Source of the DNA: Alligator mississippiensis
Lineage: Eukaryota; Chordata; Crocodylia; Alligatoridae
DNA: 64,000 nt
Assembly (NCBI RefSeq): GCF_030867095.1
Contig: NC_081827.1
Location: forward strand, 215,197,310-215,261,309
Direction of reading: 5' to 3'
Part shown: one piece after another, positions 23,959 to 35,860 of the stretch
Layout of the letters: each line of letters opens with the position of its first letter
How positions within the stretch are numbered: position 1 is the stretch's first letter
Translations under genes and position numbers: made by a program
Notes under the pieces: model-generated
What the model was told of the DNA's origin: nothing
What the model saw: the letters and a program-made list of their open reading frames with translations, nothing else
The model's database searches: none

Positions 23959-24334
23959 ACCCAGCACTCTTTCCTGCTTATGCAGGGGGTCGGACTCGAT
24001 GATCTATTGAGGTCCCTTCCGATCCTAACATCTATGAATCTATGTATAGAAGAATTTGCTTTACTGGTGACTCCCGTCTCAACAGGATCTGGTCAAGCTC
24101 TCTTCCCTGCTCAAAACCAGCCCTAGAGGTTGTCCCCTTTCCCCTTCCTTGGGCTTTTTTTTTTAAGATATCCCCCCCTCCTTGCTCTTTCATCACCATG
24201 CCCATCCCCTCCCAGGGCTGTTCTATCTTATTTGAGCAGCTGCTCCAGAAACATTGTTCTCCATCTGTCTTTTCTTCCCCCCCCTCCACTCTGTCTTGTT
24301 CTCTGTGGTGAATAGTTGATTTATTGCCCATTTC

Positions 24335-25129
24335 TCTTCACACAGAGCCTGAATTAATTCAGTCTTTGCATCTTAGTCTAACCTGCAAAGCTTGAATTGA
24401 TTTGGAAGTGGATAGACATTCCCTTTTCATTCCAGAAATGTAGGCACATGCCTGCAGTGGCTCAGGTTAGAAGCCAGGGGTGCTAGAGCAGTCCTCCCTT
24501 CCCTGGCACAGAACTGAGCTGGGGGGGGTGTGGCCAGGCCCCGGCAGGATGCTATGATTAGGGAGGGTTCCCGTCTCCTGACCAGCACAGCAGGGAATGT
24601 TTATCACCCCTAACTCAGTGTTTATCAGCTCATTAAGAAAACAACAGAGGGACATTACCAGCTATTTGTTGGTTATGCCTTTGTCCCATGTGCCACAGCT
24701 TGGAGGTAGCCAGCATGTGGTCTGCTAGCTAATGCTGAGAGGTGCCTGAGGGGCAGCAGGGAATGCCTGCTTAGCAGAGATTGGGGAGGGGGGGGAGGAA
24801 CAGAAGTCAGGCAGATGCCTGCAGAGACTGCAGGAGCTTCAGCCAGAGAGCAGAAGGGAGGGGCCAGCCTTGCTGTGGAGCAGAGAGCCCTGCCCAGCCC
24901 AGAGAGCATGCTGGGATGCTGGGGGAATCTGGTGCATCTTAAACCAGCAATGGGTCTGGGACAGACATTGCATAAACCAGTTTGAGCCAAATCAGTTAAG
25001 TCTGACACCACAGTCAACCAGGTTTATCTCAAACAAGGTTCAGTCATGTGCACTGAACATCTGTTCTGTTACAGGTTTAAACCAGTTACTGATCACTTAA
25101 ACCGGTTTATGTGTAATATCTGTCTTTAG
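24335..25129 (-). mobile_element. hAT-like element, TAGGGACAGAC family, copy 2 (inverted)
   Basis: Read on the minus strand it begins with a decayed form of TAGGGACAGACATTACACATAAACTG (here ending ATGTGTAATATCTGTCTTTAG on the plus strand), and its body matches 42060-43300. Shared blocks include AACCGGTTTATGTG, CATGCCTGCAGTGGCTC and TAACCTGCAAAG. The left boundary is approximate. It abuts the element that starts at 25138. Confidence 0.6.
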
Positions 25130-25137
25130 TCTTAAAG

Positions 25138-26194
25138 TAGGGCTGTGTGAAACTTTGGGTGGTGATTCAATTTGGAAGAGAGTCGGCCCGATTCAGTGGC
25201 CGAATCTCCGAATCAAATCAGGGGACCAATTAAAAGGTCTGAATTGATTCAAAGTTTTCCGAATCTTCGAAAAAGATTCAGAGAGCTTTGCTGATTTGGG
25301 CAGTCCCCAGTGGCTGCAGCAGGGAGCTGCAGCCAGACTAGGAGCTGGTAAGTACTAGGGGAGGGGAGGGGACCATCTGGGGACCCCTGCTAGGTCCCAT
25401 CCCCTGGCTACTCCCCCAGCCCCCCACACCCCACCCACTCCCCCAACCCCCCCCCACGGCTGCCCTGCCCACTCCAGCTCCTGGTGCTTTAAAAAAAAGC
25501 CCCTACTTACTGGGAGCTGCTGGGTGGGGGTTGATCTCTGCTGCCCTCCACTGCCCCACCCTGCATGGGGAGCTCTGCCATAAGCCCCCTGATCCCATCC
25601 TCACTCCTCTATCCCACCATGGCTGCCCTGCCGAGCCCAGCTCCGGCCCTTTAAGAAAAAAAACCCGACAAAAGCCTAGGGACTCACTGCTCCTGCAGTG
25701 GCCTTGGGGCTTCGGGGTGCAGAGCCCCCCACATGGTGCGAGGCAATGGGGTCAGTGGGGATCACCCCCCACCAGCAGGACAGTTGAGTGTGGGGGTTTT
25801 CTCGTTTTTTTCTTTTCTTAAAGGGCTGGAACCGCAGTGGATGAGGCAGCCATGGGCAGACTGGGGGAGCTCATGGAGAGCCCCCCACAGAGCGTGGGGC
25901 AGTGGGGACCGTGGGGATCGCTCCCTGCCCAGCAGCACCAGCTGAGTCAGGGCTTTTTTTTCCCCAGAGTGCCAGGAGGTGGTGTGGGCAGAGCAGCTGT
26001 TGCCAGGCTGGGAGTATGGGTGGGGGGATGGGCCTGGCCTGGGCGATTCAGAGATTCGGCAGGAGCTGAATCTCCAAATCAGAGTCGACTGAATTGATTC
26101 GGGGTACTGATTCGAATCACTGAATCGAATCACTGTCCCCCATATCAGCCAAATCCGAATTCAAAGTGAATACTAGCCGCTTTACACAGGCCTA
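25138..26194. mobile_element. hAT-like foldback element, TAGRGCTGTG family, with target duplication
   Basis: Starts TAGGGCTGTGTGAAAC, ends GCTTTACACAGGCCTA, flanked by TCTTAAAG and CCTTAAAG (7 of 8), the 8-bp duplication expected of hAT. The core is built from modules of about 180-200 bp (GC-rich text, CCCTTTAAGAAAAAAA tract, ACTCACTG, GATCCCCACTGCCCC, GGGGAGCTCTGCC). About two modules face right (25395-25790) and about two face left (25790-26030). CTGGTAAGT occurs at 25345-25353. Subterminal GATTCGAATC-type repeats lie at both ends. No transposase frame. Confidence 0.82.
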
Positions 26195-28715
26195 CCTTAA
26201 AGCACAATAGCTAGTTCAAAAGGGTTCAAGAGCATAATTCTTCCAGCCATCTAGTTTCTGTTTTCCTTTCCAAGCCTTCTCTCACTTATTTAGCTCTTCT
26301 ACTAGTACCAGAAAATGATGCACAATAGATTATCTTGTAAGTGCAATGACTTCCCTGCATAACACTGCACTGAGCTTTTTCTCACCCTTTCTATGACTTT
26401 ACCTCCCTATGAATTTCTTGCTAGTTTGGGCCTGAGAGAGGACAGAAGAACACACCATCAAGAAGCAAATCATGCTGGAACAACAGACCACAGAAGGGAC
26501 TCAAAAAGAAGAATAAGGATGAGATGTTCGCTTACAGTCTTAACCTGGCTAAAGGAATGTCTCTTTACCTTGGAAATAAGCCAGTTCCTGGTAACACAAG
26601 TTGGGAAAGTTACCGTAGTTTCCACAGGGTTAATGAAAACTGACTAGATGATCTTTAATGGCCCTGTCTGGCCTTACAAAAATCTATGACTATATGAAAG
26701 AAAAAAAAAGCATCCTGCAATTATCGGTAATTCAAGATACAACAGATCCCTCTGTGGGTTATGTATGTGGTCAGCAGACCTCAAATTGATGATGTCAGCT
26801 TCTTCCCTAATAAAAAATAGTCTACTTTGGAAGACCATGTTATTCTGCACTGCATGACATGTAGCAATATCACTGCCAAGTAAACACTGGAGAATAATCC
26901 TCATGTGGAGAATAAATCACCTTGTGCTCATTGGCACCTCTGGGTGAAGACTGAGGTCATTGCAAGATGCATAACATATACAGCCAACAAAGTCTACAGA
27001 TTTTATAAAGGAAATTAAGTGGATTTTTTTTCATGGATTAGGGACTTCAAGCTGAGAAGACACTCGAGCTGACTTTTATAGATGCTGCTGAATCAATAAG
27101 ACTTACTCATTTCTTTTTCCATATGCCTTCTCTTCCATTTCATAAATTACTATTTTTAACAAGAGAAAGGTAAGCAGATATTATTCAGGGTGATGTTACA
27201 TGCCATATAGATCTTCTCTAGCATGTCTCTCTCTTGAATAACCCAGTTTCAGCAGTTTTTTTACTATAATGGGTTCTCTTACAGCAATGTGAGTTCATTT
27301 GGAAAGCTATGACAATCAATTAAGCAAATGAGAAAATAGAATGCTTGTAATTAAGATAATCAAGCTATATAAAACCCGTGCTACTAGTACTAATATCCAT
27401 GTATCTTTCTTGTATATATTAACTAAAGCTTGTGTAAATGTTACAGTTAGGCTTAGGCTATTATGGTAAAAATAGGAGAACCTTGTGACAGTGAGATAGA
27501 TGCCTGTCAAACTATCAAACTGTTAGTTGCTTTAAAGCAGGTCCTTATAATTTTTAAGACAAGAGTGTTGCTAGAGATGCTTTTGCATGCCTAAGGTTGC
27601 TGTAGGTGAGAATGCCTATAGGTGAGAATGCCTATAAGGAGGTCTATAAGGAGGTCCACATGAAAGTGGTGTAAAACTTAGTAATGCATTTGGGTTTGTG
27701 TAAGCTAGAATTTCCCCTAAGAAGGAATGAAATAACTTTTCTCTCTCAATGTCTGTAAGGGCCTCTGGGTTACTAAGCTTTGAAACCAAAGGTCAGCTCT
27801 GGCTGTCATTGAATTCCAGGTAGGAAATAAGGCCAGGGAGGCACAAAGTTAGTCTGATTAACTTCCAAAATTAAAGTTTCTCTTTTTTGTGTTATTTCGG
27901 TGTTAAGACCTGAAGTCGTGTGCTGTATGCATGCCTAGAAAAATATTATTACACTAAATATGTAGTCAAGAACTATTTTATGTTTTCCTGATAATCTCAA
28001 AGTATTCAGACCATATTTCCTTGAAGAAAGAGAATCCAGTTTTGTTTTTACTGGTGATATTTGGGTCTGTGGGAAACCTACAGAAAGCTGTCCCACACAT
28101 CTGTCACACAAGGTGAACAGCATTCAGATGTACAGGGAGCTCCATTTAGATCTTTCTCTTTTCAAATGTCTAACTGCTTCAGCACTATATTTCATGTGGC
28201 CTCCTTTACACTGGGTTATGTTGTAATTTTTTCTTTTTTTGATCTACTGTGTGTGGGGTCTGAAGGGGAGAGGGTCACCAAGAGCCCTCTCCACCGAGCC
28301 CAGGGACTTTCACAATTCCTCCTACTAATCTGGAGGTTCAAGCCACCCACTTGATGGTGGAGAATGCAACAGAGTTGGTTAGAACCAGAAAGAAGAATAC
28401 ATTGCACCATCCTAATGAGATGCTGTGGGGGTGGGCTCTTTCATGGATCTCTGGAAGAAACTGGACCAGACTGAAGGCACTTTCCCAGACCAGTTGGGCT
28501 CTTGGTAGCTTAGAACTGCATAGCCATACCTTAAGCAACTTCAGCTAGGATTGTCAAAAGAGCTGAAGAAGTGGCTGGCAGACTCCTTTGAAAAATCCCA
28601 GCCCTTATTGTGATTGCATTAAATACATTTGGACAATATGTATTTCAGTTTGAGGAATTTCATATAGAAATGATGACCAAACCGAGTAAAATTCCTACAT
28701 AATGCTGAGTAAAAA
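26195..28715. other. unique AT-rich sequence downstream of B3GALT1
   Basis: No gene recognised. It holds a small tandem repeat at 27603-27655 (separate entry) and scattered short frames without protein character. Confidence 0.55.
27603..27655. repeat. two overlapping short tandem duplications
   Basis: A 16-bp unit TAGGTGAGAATGCCTA occurs twice in a row (27603-27634). It overlaps a 12-bp unit CTATAAGGAGGT that also occurs twice (27632-27655). Confidence 0.9.
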
Positions 28716-28743
28716 AACCCCCAGATACAATAGTTTCTCCTTC

Positions 28744-28749
28744 TTTATT
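28744..28749 (-). terminator. candidate distal poly(A) signal AATAAA for B3GALT1
   Basis: AATAAA on the minus strand. About 20-40 nt further on is a G/U-rich stretch (TATCTGGGGGTTTTTTT), the usual downstream element. Use of this site would give a 3' UTR of about 6 kb. Several other AATAAA or ATTAAA hexamers occur in between, so this is only one of several candidates. Confidence 0.35.
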
Positions 28750-31700
28750 TTTCCAATGATTAAAAAAAATCTGCTTTTACAGAACAATACTTTGTCATGA
28801 CAGATGTGTCTATACATTGGCATCGTGCTTTCTGATAATAGTGTTTACATTTTGAGAGAAAAGGTGAAGTAAACCCTACATGACACCTTTAGTTTTCCAT
28901 TTGACTTTGTTCTGCTTTTTTGTTTTGACATTTATACAAAAAAATAGTATCTTGATTAGCAGTTTGACTGGCAACCCCACGGAACCCTAAATAATACTTT
29001 AAACTAAAAGAATGCACTTTTACAGACACGGTAGATAAAACAATATATACAATTCTGACAAATAAATACATAAATACAGCCATTCATATATAATGATACA
29101 CCTAAAGTTCAATTACTATCAACAAGCTTTTCTAGTTAAATACCTTCTTCATTTATAAATTGCCCTTGCCTTCTATGTTTAAAAAAATCCCAATTAGGAA
29201 TCTAAATAGGAAAGGTGGAAAATGAATCGTAGGTCATCTGTCTAAATATTCTCGAGTCATTTGACAGAAAAAGCTACAGTGAAAAAATTCTCCAAAAGAG
29301 AGGGGGGGTGGGGGGGGTTGTTTTTCTTTCCCCAACAGCTTCTCACTGCTGTGTGCTTTGTATAGATTTCAATAAAAACCAAATATGATTTGGTTACTAT
29401 TTGGATGAAAGTGATATAAAAATCCAGCACTTTTTATCCAAATTGTCACGCACTTATTAAAACAAAATGACCTTGAAGTAACACAAATACTTGATTTCAT
29501 TCTAGGAAGCCCAATGCAAATACTGCTTTTTGCTACTTAGCAGTATTCAGTGCCACACAAATACTTCTGGGTAAGAGGGACAGGTGCATGTTTTATGACC
29601 AAACATATTGCTTCCTTTGCAGCTAGAGGTTGCAATACTAGGTTTTTTTGAGCCAAGAGAAAATAATCAATCCATATCATGGCTTTGACAACCTAATGAA
29701 GTCCAGTATCAGAAAATTAATAAAAATAGAAAATTAGTTTTTCTTTTAATTCACTTGACATAAAAAAGTTCTTACATTCAAAAATTAGGGCACACATGCT
29801 TAAGGCTTTTGAAACACTGGACAAATATAATGTCTAACCCAGATCCATGCATAAAGAATGTTACGTAGCAAGCAGATTCTACACATATCTACAGCTGAAT
29901 ACAGAAGCAAATGCCTTAGAAATATGTACACAAGTTCCATGATAAACATTTACATTTCAGTTGAAAGATCTATTTATTTATAAATGCCAGGAAAAAGTAT
30001 TTTCAAGATATACTTTCCAAATGTAATGCAATTTTCAGGCTGTCTGAGGCAGTCTATTTATAAAATGGGATATTCAAGGCCTACAGGCCACTCTTTAGTC
30101 TTGTGGTTGGTAGCAATGGGACCCCTGCAACCTTTATGGTTACTAAAGTGAGTGGTCTCTTTGCTGGCCTCAAATAGGTCAGCAGGGAGGAGGTAGGGCC
30201 ACAGGGTCCATACATCTGTGGATCCAGTGGCCAAAAATCACTGCACAGTGTAGAAGGACAGCAGAAACTATTCCAGCCTCTACTAGTTAGAGTAAAATAC
30301 AATAAGTGTTTATGGTGGTGCTGCACATGCAGCGTGTGGTTTACCCACAGGTTATGAAGGAACTGAATCCCTCAGCCTCCACTTAGTCACCTGTACGTAC
30401 CTGGGCTTGTGGATGGAAGGGTGAATTTCACCCAATGTGTGTACATATATTTATAATATATATTATATACATATATTCATATGTGCAGTTAGTTGAACCT
30501 TCTTTTCTTAGAGTTCAGAGTTTGGCAAGAAGCAAGAGCAGCTTTAACAAGGACTAGGTGTGCTGGGAAGGATTTATCCTAATTTTATTGAAACAAATTC
30601 AATGGTTATAGCCAACATTGTTTTATCTTTTTTTCTACAATGGTACACAAGCTACTACAATTGGTGGTTAGTGGCTACTCTTGGTTACTAATAACTGGAC
30701 AAACCTCACTTTCAACTCTGAAGCCCCCTATCTAGTGTTTTTGTTCGTTGTAGTGTAGCATTGTGATTTAAAGAGCAAATGCCCATCATCTTATTTACAA
30801 GTCATTACCTTGAAATCAGTGGTACTGTTCATGTGAATGAAGTTAGCAGAATGCATCATTACATTGTGAGCTGCTTGGGGCAGACACTTTCATTTACTCA
30901 TTCATTTATAAAGTGCTATGCACACCTATGGCATATTAATAACAGATAAAAAGTCAAAATTAGTTCAGACTTTTCACTCCAACACTGAATTTGTAATTTT
31001 ATGAATAATCCATAGCTTGTAAATTATTTTGATTAATTTTTGCCTCTTTGATGTTTGCAAACTGTCTGTTAACATGCAGCAATGTTCTTGAATTACGTGC
31101 TAAAAAGATTCAGTGAAGAATTTTAATTAATTCATTGTCATCTATGTGAGCAGTTTATTGTGACTACAAATAGTTAAAGTTTTTAAACAAAACCTTTTGT
31201 ACAAAAAAGGCCTTTCCAGAATTCTTCGGGGGGGGGGAGAGAACCCTGCCAATATTAAAATTATATTCCAAAAAAATATGTTTCAAAATAGGTCATCAAA
31301 AGAGTTATGGAAGTTTTGCATTTTCTGAAAACTGTTTTTCAGCAAATGGAAATTTGAGAGAACCATTTTCACAAAAAATATGATTAAAAAAAAAAAGTTT
31401 CATTTTGACCATTCCCAAAACAAAGCAAGCATTTTGAATTTTATTTTCTAAATTACTTTCTGACCCCCTGTATTTGATTTTTTAATTTATTTGTTTTTTA
31501 TTAGAGATTAGTCCATCTGGGTGATTGAGAGTAATTCTCTAGATTTTTGGTGTGAATAGGTGAAAATTTACTTTGCAATTTGATCATGCGAGCACCCTGC
31601 CAGAAAGTCCACTTGCAGAATATCAAAGGAAGCACACTGGCAGGAAGGCAGTAAAAGTAAATTTCTTAGAGACTCAAACAAAATACTTTTTCATTATTAA

Positions 31701-31900
31701 TATAGCCCTACTATCTATTCTCATTGCGTACTACTGAGATATAGGAGTAGATATGTACCAGTATGAAAAACAAATGGCCAGGGATGGAAGGGATTTCTCA
31801 AGGGGGAAAGGAAAATTAAATTCCATCTAGAGAGGAAAATTAAATTAAGCAGTCACTGATTATGCAGTCCGAAGATCAAATTCTGCCCTAGAGATTTCCC

Positions 31901-32012
31901 AGGCTCTGATTCATGAAAGCACTTAAAAACATTGTTTAACTTAAGAATGGGCTTGAATTCCATTATTTTCAACACATGCTTCAAATTAAACCTATGCTTC
32001 AGGGAGATCCTG
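31901..32012. repeat. degenerate palindromic MITE-like repeat
   Basis: GCACTTAAAAACATTG...TTAACTTAAG on the left mirrors ATGCTTCAAATTAAACC...GCTTCAGGG on the right. The pattern resembles an abundant palindromic repeat of birds, turtles and crocodilians whose arms read AGCACTTAAGCATGTGC. It is strongly decayed. Confidence 0.35.
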
Positions 32013-32887
32013 AGTTGGAATGATATCCTGAACTGGGCCTCACTGACTTCTTGGTTCATTAACAACTTAACTGGAAGCTTCACCTTGTTGAAAAGGCTAG
32101 AATTTAGCTGATGTATATACTGAGGTCCAAATAGAACATGTTGGTTCTAAAAGTCAAGAAGATCTGTTTCCTCTTTCAAAAGGTATATAACTGTTGGTAT
32201 ATGCTCCTTAAGTTGCTTACAGAACAGTTGACTTTGCTTTCTTTGCATAGGCAAAATTCTGTTCTGCAACCCTTATAAAACTGAAGTAATTCCATTTATT
32301 GCAATATAAATTATATAAAAAAGCAAAATTAGATCTAAGAATTAATACTTTATAAGGATTATACGATGTGTATTTTAAATTTATTTTTACTTAATATCCC
32401 ACTGGGAAAGGATTATTATAATTGACATTTTGATTGTTCAATAAAATTACATGTTCACTGTGGCATACACTGTAAAGATTTTATAAAAAAGCTTTTGGTG
32501 CCCATAACATATCTATTTCAATAATTCAAGACCAAGATAGTATTAATACTAAAAGAGAAATATATATACATACTTACCAGTACTTACCAGTACTAATGAG
32601 ATATGTTGCACTTTTTTTACAAAGAGAAAGCCAGGGTATTTTTAGAATCATTATAATTAATATGGGTATGATGTGTATTTAATGTAGTTTTGTTGCACAC
32701 AGCTGCTTGGTCTTGTTTTTTAAACAGATTGTATTTAAGGTTAACATAAATTATATTTGAGGCCCTATTTCAGACTGAGAGTGAGAGAAAACTGTGTGTT
32801 AAATTGTTGACCTACGTGTCACCTTTTAGGACATACATTTTGGTTTTTGTGGGTGGGCTATATCTAAGATCTATGGTATTCTGAATC

Positions 32888-34030
32888 CTGGGGCATGTCT
32901 ACAGTGCCTCAGTACAATGTCAAGGAGTGCCACAGTGAAGCACAACACGTATCCTCCACATGCATTAAAAATGGAACATAACACCTAATGTAGCATTAAG
33001 TGCATCCCAATAAGGACCTTGTGACATGTTGCACTTTGAGCTGCTCAGCGTTGACCAGAGTTAGAGCCAGCTCAAGTTTGGATCAGTCACACCTTAAGGC
33101 TGAAAACCTTCTGTTCCCCACTGGCACAACTGTGACTTGCCACTAGAGGGCTGGTGACTAGGAGCTACAGGTGTGAGTTGCTGCTATGGGGCTGATATGC
33201 CATGACAGGTTTCTATCCCTCCTTTGGGGGGGGAGGGGAGGGCCGTGTGAGATGGGTTGTGGATGTTGGGAAGAGGTAGGAATATAAAGCAGGGAGGTGA
33301 ATAGTTAATGGGGTGGGTAATGAAATGGAAGAGGGAAAGGAGATGGGAATGGGGGAAGGATATGGGGGTGGGATGAAGGAAGTCAGCCATTGAAGGATAA
33401 AATAAAAATTAGTTAAAAATAATAATTTAGAAGAAATAAAGAGGAGATAAATAAAAGGAGGTCTCATGTTTTTATAAATTTGGATTGGGGTGTGGAGGGT
33501 GCTGTTCGTGCTTCCCGGAGTGGCTGAGAGGTTGGAGCAGTGAGGGAAAGCTCTTTTGAGGGAGCTACTACCCTTATCCCAGGAAGGAAGCCCCAGCTTG
33601 TGGGGACCCAATCTGGTTGCCTACCTTGTTCCCCACCCCTAACCCCCTTAGACCTTACTCCTGGACCCATCCATGCCCTGGGAGCTGCCTAGCTGGTGTG
33701 TTCTCTGTAGGCTGTTTGCACAGGATTGCAACCCTGGGGGTGGGAAGGTCATACCCCCAGGGATAGGAGAGGGAGTTGACTTGAGAACCACCCCTGGAGC
33801 AGTAGAGTTCAGGGGATACAAATTTATCCATACAGGACAGGAGGGTGGTGGAGGGAACACTGTATCCTGGGATGTTAGGGGGCTGCAACTTGGGTAGCTC
33901 ATCTGTGGGGAGTGGCCACACATTAATGGAATATGAGCTAGGTAACACAGATCAGAGATAAACCTGCCCTGGAGTGCCCTAACTTTAAGCTTAAAACTAG
34001 TTTCAGGTGTTAATGTGTGGACAATCTGGG
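32888..34030. mobile_element. DNA-transposon-like repeat sharing its right end with 10278-11000
   Basis: Left end CTGGGGCATGTCTACAG, right end TGTGTGGACAATCTGG, weakly inverse to each other. About 130 bp of the right end (AGCTAGGTAACACAGATCAGAG and onward) match the inverse of 10290-10440. The middle contains a low-complexity purine-rich block (33225-33440). No target duplication could be defined, so the limits are uncertain. If the distal poly(A) site is real, this sits in the B3GALT1 3' UTR. Confidence 0.45.
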
Positions 34031-34404
34031 GTTTAAGACCTCCAGGAGCCACCTAAAATTAGTGTGTAACAAGGCCCTAAGATTTCAAGAAAGAATGCTT
34101 AGAGCAAGTGTGGCACATTTAACTGTGGAGCTCCCAGGCAGGATGCTGAGGTTACACAGATGTCTTCATTGTAGTATTCCATACTTGGCTAAATTCTGCC
34201 TTTCTGCCAGCAGTGACTGGCATTGCACATATTGTACTGTAAAACACATATGTTAGTATAGGTGTATAAAATCAGTGCAAACATATACTACTCAAACTGT
34301 ATAAATATACATACTTGGTATATTTTGTATTTGTGTGCATATTTAAGCATAGAGACCAAAAAGCCATGCTTGTGGAGGATGAGATACAGGTGTTACTGTG
34401 AGTC

Positions 34405-34410
34405 TTTATT
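34405..34410 (-). terminator. candidate proximal poly(A) signal AATAAA for B3GALT1
   Basis: AATAAA on the minus strand, about 330 nt past the stop codon. The sequence after it is only moderately GU-rich. Use of this site would give a short 3' UTR that avoids the repeats further downstream. Confidence 0.35.
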
Positions 34411-34738
34411 TTTGAGGACCAGAGTTCCCTCTCAGATGCTCAGGCATGAATTGTACTGCAGTTCTGGCTAGGAACTATGTTTTTGGTACATATATATCAA
34501 GAGCTGATTTCTAATGCTCTGACAAGGAGAATGTAGAGAATCTTAGATTTGACTCTGGCCCCTTTTAATTTTTGTGCCTTTATGAAAGGAGCCTGAAGTC
34601 TGTAAACCAGGAGTCTAAATAAAAGTGAAAAATCCATTAGTAAAAACCCCTCAAAGTATATTTCCATACTTCTGCCTGTAAATCATTAGATTACACTTTA
34701 AGCAAGTAAAAAAAAAAGTATTTACATCTGTAAAAATC

Positions 34739-35719
34739 TTAACACCTAAGATGCTTCTTGCTTGACATGTCATTCCAAATTCTGTGCATTTCTTCTGGAG
34801 TTATCTGATGCACAGTGATCACTCTGCGATATCTACACAAGCTGTAGGCCATTTTCCAATGATTGAAGCCACTGTTTTGGAAAGGGTGAATGCCAAGCTT
34901 TCGAAGACAGAGTCCAACATACACGTCTTCAAGGTGAAGAAGTCTAGTGTGCAGAGAAGTTTTGTAAATCATTTCTGCTACATCCGCTGAAAAAATGTAG
35001 CCAGTGCCTGAACAGAATGGTGGGTAATTGCTATCAGGGTACAAATCTCTAGGCATGTACCATTTACTGCGGACATCCCTAATTGGTCCTCCATTGATAA
35101 CATAACCAGTAAAGTACCGTCTTCTTGGCTTGGTGTTGGGTTTGAGCAGTTTATAAATAAGGTTATCCATATTTACAAAAATATCACTGTCTGTCTTCAT
35201 GACATATTTTGCTTTAGAACAAAACGTGGCCACCCACCTCATACCCATTAATGTTTTAAGGGTGAGGTTATGATAAGAATCAATGAAGTCCTCCACGATA
35301 ATATCATGAAAAATTTGACTTTCTTGCTCTACCATCTGGTTTAACACAGGATCTGAATTTTTCCCTAGGAGGAAGAGAGTGGCAATTTTAATGCCTTTAA
35401 AGTTGTTTTCATCTCCCCATGTCTCTCGAATAGCTTGTCTTGCATCAAATTCTTTGTGAGTTGTGCTGATAAGAATGACTAGAAAAGGGATGCTTTTCTC
35501 ACATTTAGTAGGCTCATTTATAAGAAAATCAAATGAATGTGGATTTATAGGTCGAGTTCTTATGTTGCCAAAAGAGACATTTTTCCTGGCTATTGATATG
35601 GTATTGAACTGTCTATGGCCACTGTAGGAAGAAGTAGGACGTGTTATACTTAAGTACCAAAGAGCACTTGCCCAACAAACTACTGTTAGCACATATAAAC
35701 ATGAGACCTTTGAAGCCAT
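34739..35719 (-). CDS. B3GALT1: beta-1,3-galactosyltransferase 1 (GT31 family), single coding exon
   Basis: Golgi type II membrane enzyme that transfers galactose from UDP-Gal in beta-1,3 linkage to terminal GlcNAc, making type 1 chains on glycolipids and glycoproteins. The frame is 326 codons, the usual family length, and is unbroken. A short cytoplasmic tail (MASK) precedes a hydrophobic segment at about residues 6-25, which is the signal anchor. Glycosylation sequons are seen at N47 (NVS) and N151 (NLT). GT31 landmarks follow in order: RQAIRETWG (about 94-102), the metal-binding DSD in KTDSDIF (177-179), the FCSGTGYIF block (235-243) and the catalytic-type EDVYVG (264-269). The start codon has A at -3 and G at +4, a strong Kozak context. 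I recognise the protein from memory of vertebrate B3GALT1, from which it differs mainly in the stem (residues 30-70). Intronless coding is normal for this family. No other gene shares the strand nearby. Confidence 0.97.
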   Translation of the reverse strand: MASKVSCLYVLTVVCWASALWYLSITRPTSSYSGHRQFNTISIARKNVSFGNIRTRPINPHSFDFLINEPTKCEKSIPFLVILISTTHKEFDARQAIRETWGDENNFKGIKIATLFLLGKNSDPVLNQMVEQESQIFHDIIVEDFIDSYHNLTLKTLMGMRWVATFCSKAKYVMKTDSDIFVNMDNLIYKLLKPNTKPRRRYFTGYVINGGPIRDVRSKWYMPRDLYPDSNYPPFCSGTGYIFSADVAEMIYKTSLHTRLLHLEDVYVGLCLRKLGIHPFQNSGFNHWKMAYSLCRYRRVITVHQITPEEMHRIWNDMSSKKHLRC

Positions 35720-35735
35720 TGTTCCTGCAGCTCTT

Positions 35736-35855
35736 CTATTCAGTGCAGTGAATAAATAGCCTTCTTACCATTAGCATTTCTGAGTCCCACAAAGGCAGCA
35801 TATTATTAACAAACCTTAAAGTTCGATATAGAAAAGTAACTGTATAATTGTTCAT
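35736..35855 (-). CDS. upstream ORF 2 in the B3GALT1 leader (39 codons)
   Basis: ATG at 35855 begins 5 nt after the stop of upstream ORF 1. It runs 39 codons to TAG at 35738-35736, and the main B3GALT1 ATG follows 16 nt later in a different frame. The start context is weak (T at -3, A at +4), so leaky scanning past it is likely. The tight order uORF1, uORF2, main ORF is a plausible translation-control arrangement, inferred from sequence only. Confidence 0.4.
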   Translation of the reverse strand: MNNYTVTFLYRTLRFVNNMLPLWDSEMLMVRRLFIHCTE

Positions 35856-35860
35856 GGATC

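Larger units (their letters stand above)
20118..24046 (+). mobile_element. long CR1 retrotransposon, both ORFs decayed
   Basis: CR1-clade LINE with an esterase-type ORF1 remnant, ORF2 (endonuclease plus reverse transcriptase) and a typical 3' tail. The 3' end shows the CR1 hairpin region (GGGGGTCGGACTCGATGATC) and finishes in the 8-bp repeat ATCTATGA ATCTATG. Sequence from 22560 onward is closely related to the minus-strand copy at 49717-51198. A possible 5' junction lies near 20090-20120, where a GGTATTTC unit is doubled. Several stops and frameshifts show it is inactive. No target duplication was found. Confidence 0.9.
28716..34738 (-). other. possible long B3GALT1 3' UTR / downstream flank
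   Basis: About 6 kb of AT-rich, mostly unique sequence without a protein-like frame. It carries many T-rich and A-rich tracts, an AT-rich simple repeat near 30440-30480, a palindromic MITE-like remnant (31901-32012) and a larger repeat (32888-34030). If the distal poly(A) signal is used, both repeats sit inside the 3' UTR. The extent is inferred, not seen. Confidence 0.35.

Noticed and set aside
33213..34052. Frames of 132-134 codons on the minus strand
   Set aside because: The first is a translation of a GGA/GGGA-rich low-complexity block and the second lies in a transposon-like repeat. Neither resembles a protein.
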